A program made the translations under genes and the position numbers. From Aureococcus anophagefferens (lineage: Eukaryota; Sar; Pelagophyceae; Pelagomonadales; Pelagomonadaceae), in contig NW_008705616.1 in NCBI RefSeq assembly GCF_000186865.1, forward strand, positions 87,090 through 104,570: a stretch of 17,481 nucleotides of DNA. The letters run 5' to 3'. Positions within the stretch are counted from its first letter, which is position 1. Each line of letters begins with the position of its first letter. Of the stretch, positions 16,549 through 17,481 are shown one piece after another. The notes beneath the pieces are model-generated. The model searched no databases. It saw nothing but the letters and a program-made list of their open reading frames with translations, and was not told where the DNA came from.

Positions 16549-16929
16549 TCACCCGCTGGCCTGCGTATGGCGAGGGCCAAGATCCGAACCATCCCCCTGG
16601 AGCTGAGCCACACGCGCTCGCAGGCGCTGCAGCTCCTGCTGCATCCGTTCCTTCTCCGCACGTGCATGCCCCAACGCATCCCGCAGAGCCTCCGGCCTGA
16701 GGGTCGTCTCAATCACATTTGAACCGCCCTGGGCTGCTAAACATTCCGTTAAAAACGCTGCTGTCAATTGATCCACAGTTGCTTCACGAATTTTCATAAC
16801 CCCTGTCCGCAGGCGCTTAGTCGCAGGTGTCACCCGAACCCCACCCCCTCCCGTCGGCCGAGGCGAGCCCGCCTGGCCACCCGGAGGCGCGCCGCCCGCG
16901 GGCGTCGCGCCCGCCAGCAGGCCCTGCAT
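16549..16929 (-). CDS. Small coiled-coil protein, unidentified
   Basis: The first ATG in the frame is at 16929 and gives 126 residues. The N-terminal 45 residues are Gly/Pro/Ala-rich and probably disordered. A middle part begins MKIREATVDQLTAAFLTECL. The C-terminal part ALRDALGHARAEKERMQQEL, followed by QRLRARVAQLQ, has hydrophobic residues in clean a/d heptad spacing (M, L, L, V, L), a predicted coiled coil for dimerisation. No DNA-binding basic region is evident before it. It resembles the cysteine-rich exon at 11433-12056 only in pairing disorder with a coiled coil. I recognise no family. The frame is also open upstream of the ATG to 17001, so an upstream exon is possible. Confidence 0.45.
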   Translation of the reverse strand: MQGLLAGATPAGGAPPGGQAGSPRPTGGGGVRVTPATKRLRTGVMKIREATVDQLTAAFLTECLAAQGGSNVIETTLRPEALRDALGHARAEKERMQQELQRLRARVAQLQGDGSDLGPRHTQASG

Positions 16930-17399
16930 GGCCGCGGAAGAACGAGCGCGCGATGGAGCACCACAAACGGCCGCGTTTGAACGCAGTACGTTGAAGTGCA
17001 AGTTGAAGTAGCCGAAGCGCCGAAGCGGCGTGGATCATCGTCACCCAAAAACCAGAAACACATAGTGCCGAGCACAACGCAAAGCCTCAGTTTGGTAAGG
17101 AACTAGGGTAGGCGTTGGATCTATATATTTCTTACTGGCCATGAACGCGACGAAGCGATACCCTAGTCAAGAGTCAGGCTGAGGGAAAATTACCTCCATA
17201 CTAGCCACGATGCGAGACACAGTTACGGCGCCCGGCCTATCTGGAGAGGCCTCGGGGTGCGGGGGGGGTGGTCGACACAACAGGGGGACCTATAACCGCA
17301 CAGTGGGCGCGCGACGGGCGGCCGGCGGGGCCGGCGGATCCAGCGGGATTCCAGTTTAGGCCTTGGAGTCCGCTTTCCCACGCCTTTTCCCGGTCGCCG
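16930..17399. other. Intergenic stretch with a 9-bp inverted repeat
   Basis: ACTAGGGTA (17102-17110) and TACCCTAGT (17159-17167) form an inverted pair about 48 bp apart. I see no coding frame that stands out and no other clear structure. Confidence 0.45.
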
Positions 17400-17481
17400 T
17401 TAGTGGATGCCGTCCTTGTTGAGCAGTTCGCTGATGTATTTCCTTGCTTGCTCGGTTCCTCGCCAGTTGTTGTGGCGCTGA
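17400..17481 (-). CDS. C-terminal fragment of an unidentified protein, right edge
   Basis: Entering from the right edge, one minus frame reads QRHNNWRGTEQARKYISELL, then NKDGIH and a TAA stop (17402-17400). The composition is protein-like, with a helix-forming end. A second minus frame across the same bases is also open, so the choice is tentative. Too short to assign. Confidence 0.35.
   Translation of the reverse strand, partial: QRHNNWRGTEQARKYISELLNKDGIH

Noticed and set aside
16556..16620. tRNA-like sequence on the minus strand (TGGCTCAGCTC followed by GGTTCGGATC)
   Set aside because: The A-box-like and B-box-like parts are only a few bases apart, leaving no room for an anticodon arm, and they fall within the coiled-coil coding frame.

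Overview
This looks like nuclear DNA of a GC-rich unicellular eukaryote, probably a microalga or related protist. Three genes are secure: a spliced PMS2-type MutL mismatch-repair gene (+, 1495-5038), a spliced cytosolic-type isoleucyl-tRNA synthetase (-, 11098-7268) and an intronless exostosin-type (GT64) membrane glycosyltransferase (+, 15309-16307). I rebuilt the first two as exons whose phases all match. Their nine introns are short (about 118-395 bp). All nine end in AG followed by G in the next exon. Donors are mostly GT, with two GC and one GA, and lack a strong +5 consensus. The first bases of an intron often repeat the first bases of the next exon. This mix of GT/GC/GA donors with AG|G acceptors is best known from dinoflagellates. 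A haptophyte or pelagophyte is possible, and the sequence alone does not settle it.

Layout. A coding-like partial frame leaves the left edge on the minus strand (229-1). A large 11-bp minisatellite (about 854-1318), framed by a 12-bp direct repeat, lies upstream of PMS2. PMS2 fills 1495-5038 with eight exons. From 5265 to 6333 there is coding-like sequence in changing frames that I could not assign to a family. At 6541-7150 sits a 610-bp element with 45-bp terminal inverted repeats, just beyond the 3' end of the IleRS gene. Upstream of IleRS are a GACGCGG-rich block and a minus-strand exon encoding a cysteine-rich protein with a DM-like zinc pattern and a coiled coil (12056-11433). A second candidate element, 12189-13889, has 37-bp inverted repeats matching at 34 positions and carries a 10-bp satellite. 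Next come a short 11-bp repeat, a 22-bp perfect palindrome and a GC-rich stretch open on both strands. The GT64 gene, a lone copy of the first element's terminus, a minus-strand coiled-coil frame and a minus-strand C-terminal fragment at the right edge follow.

The genes show no common pathway: DNA repair, translation and Golgi glycosylation are interspersed with repeats, as in an ordinary eukaryotic nuclear genome. The most interesting signals are the intron boundaries, the two candidate mobile elements and the recurring 11-bp tandem repeats. All splice sites are inferred from protein homology and phase, without transcript data.
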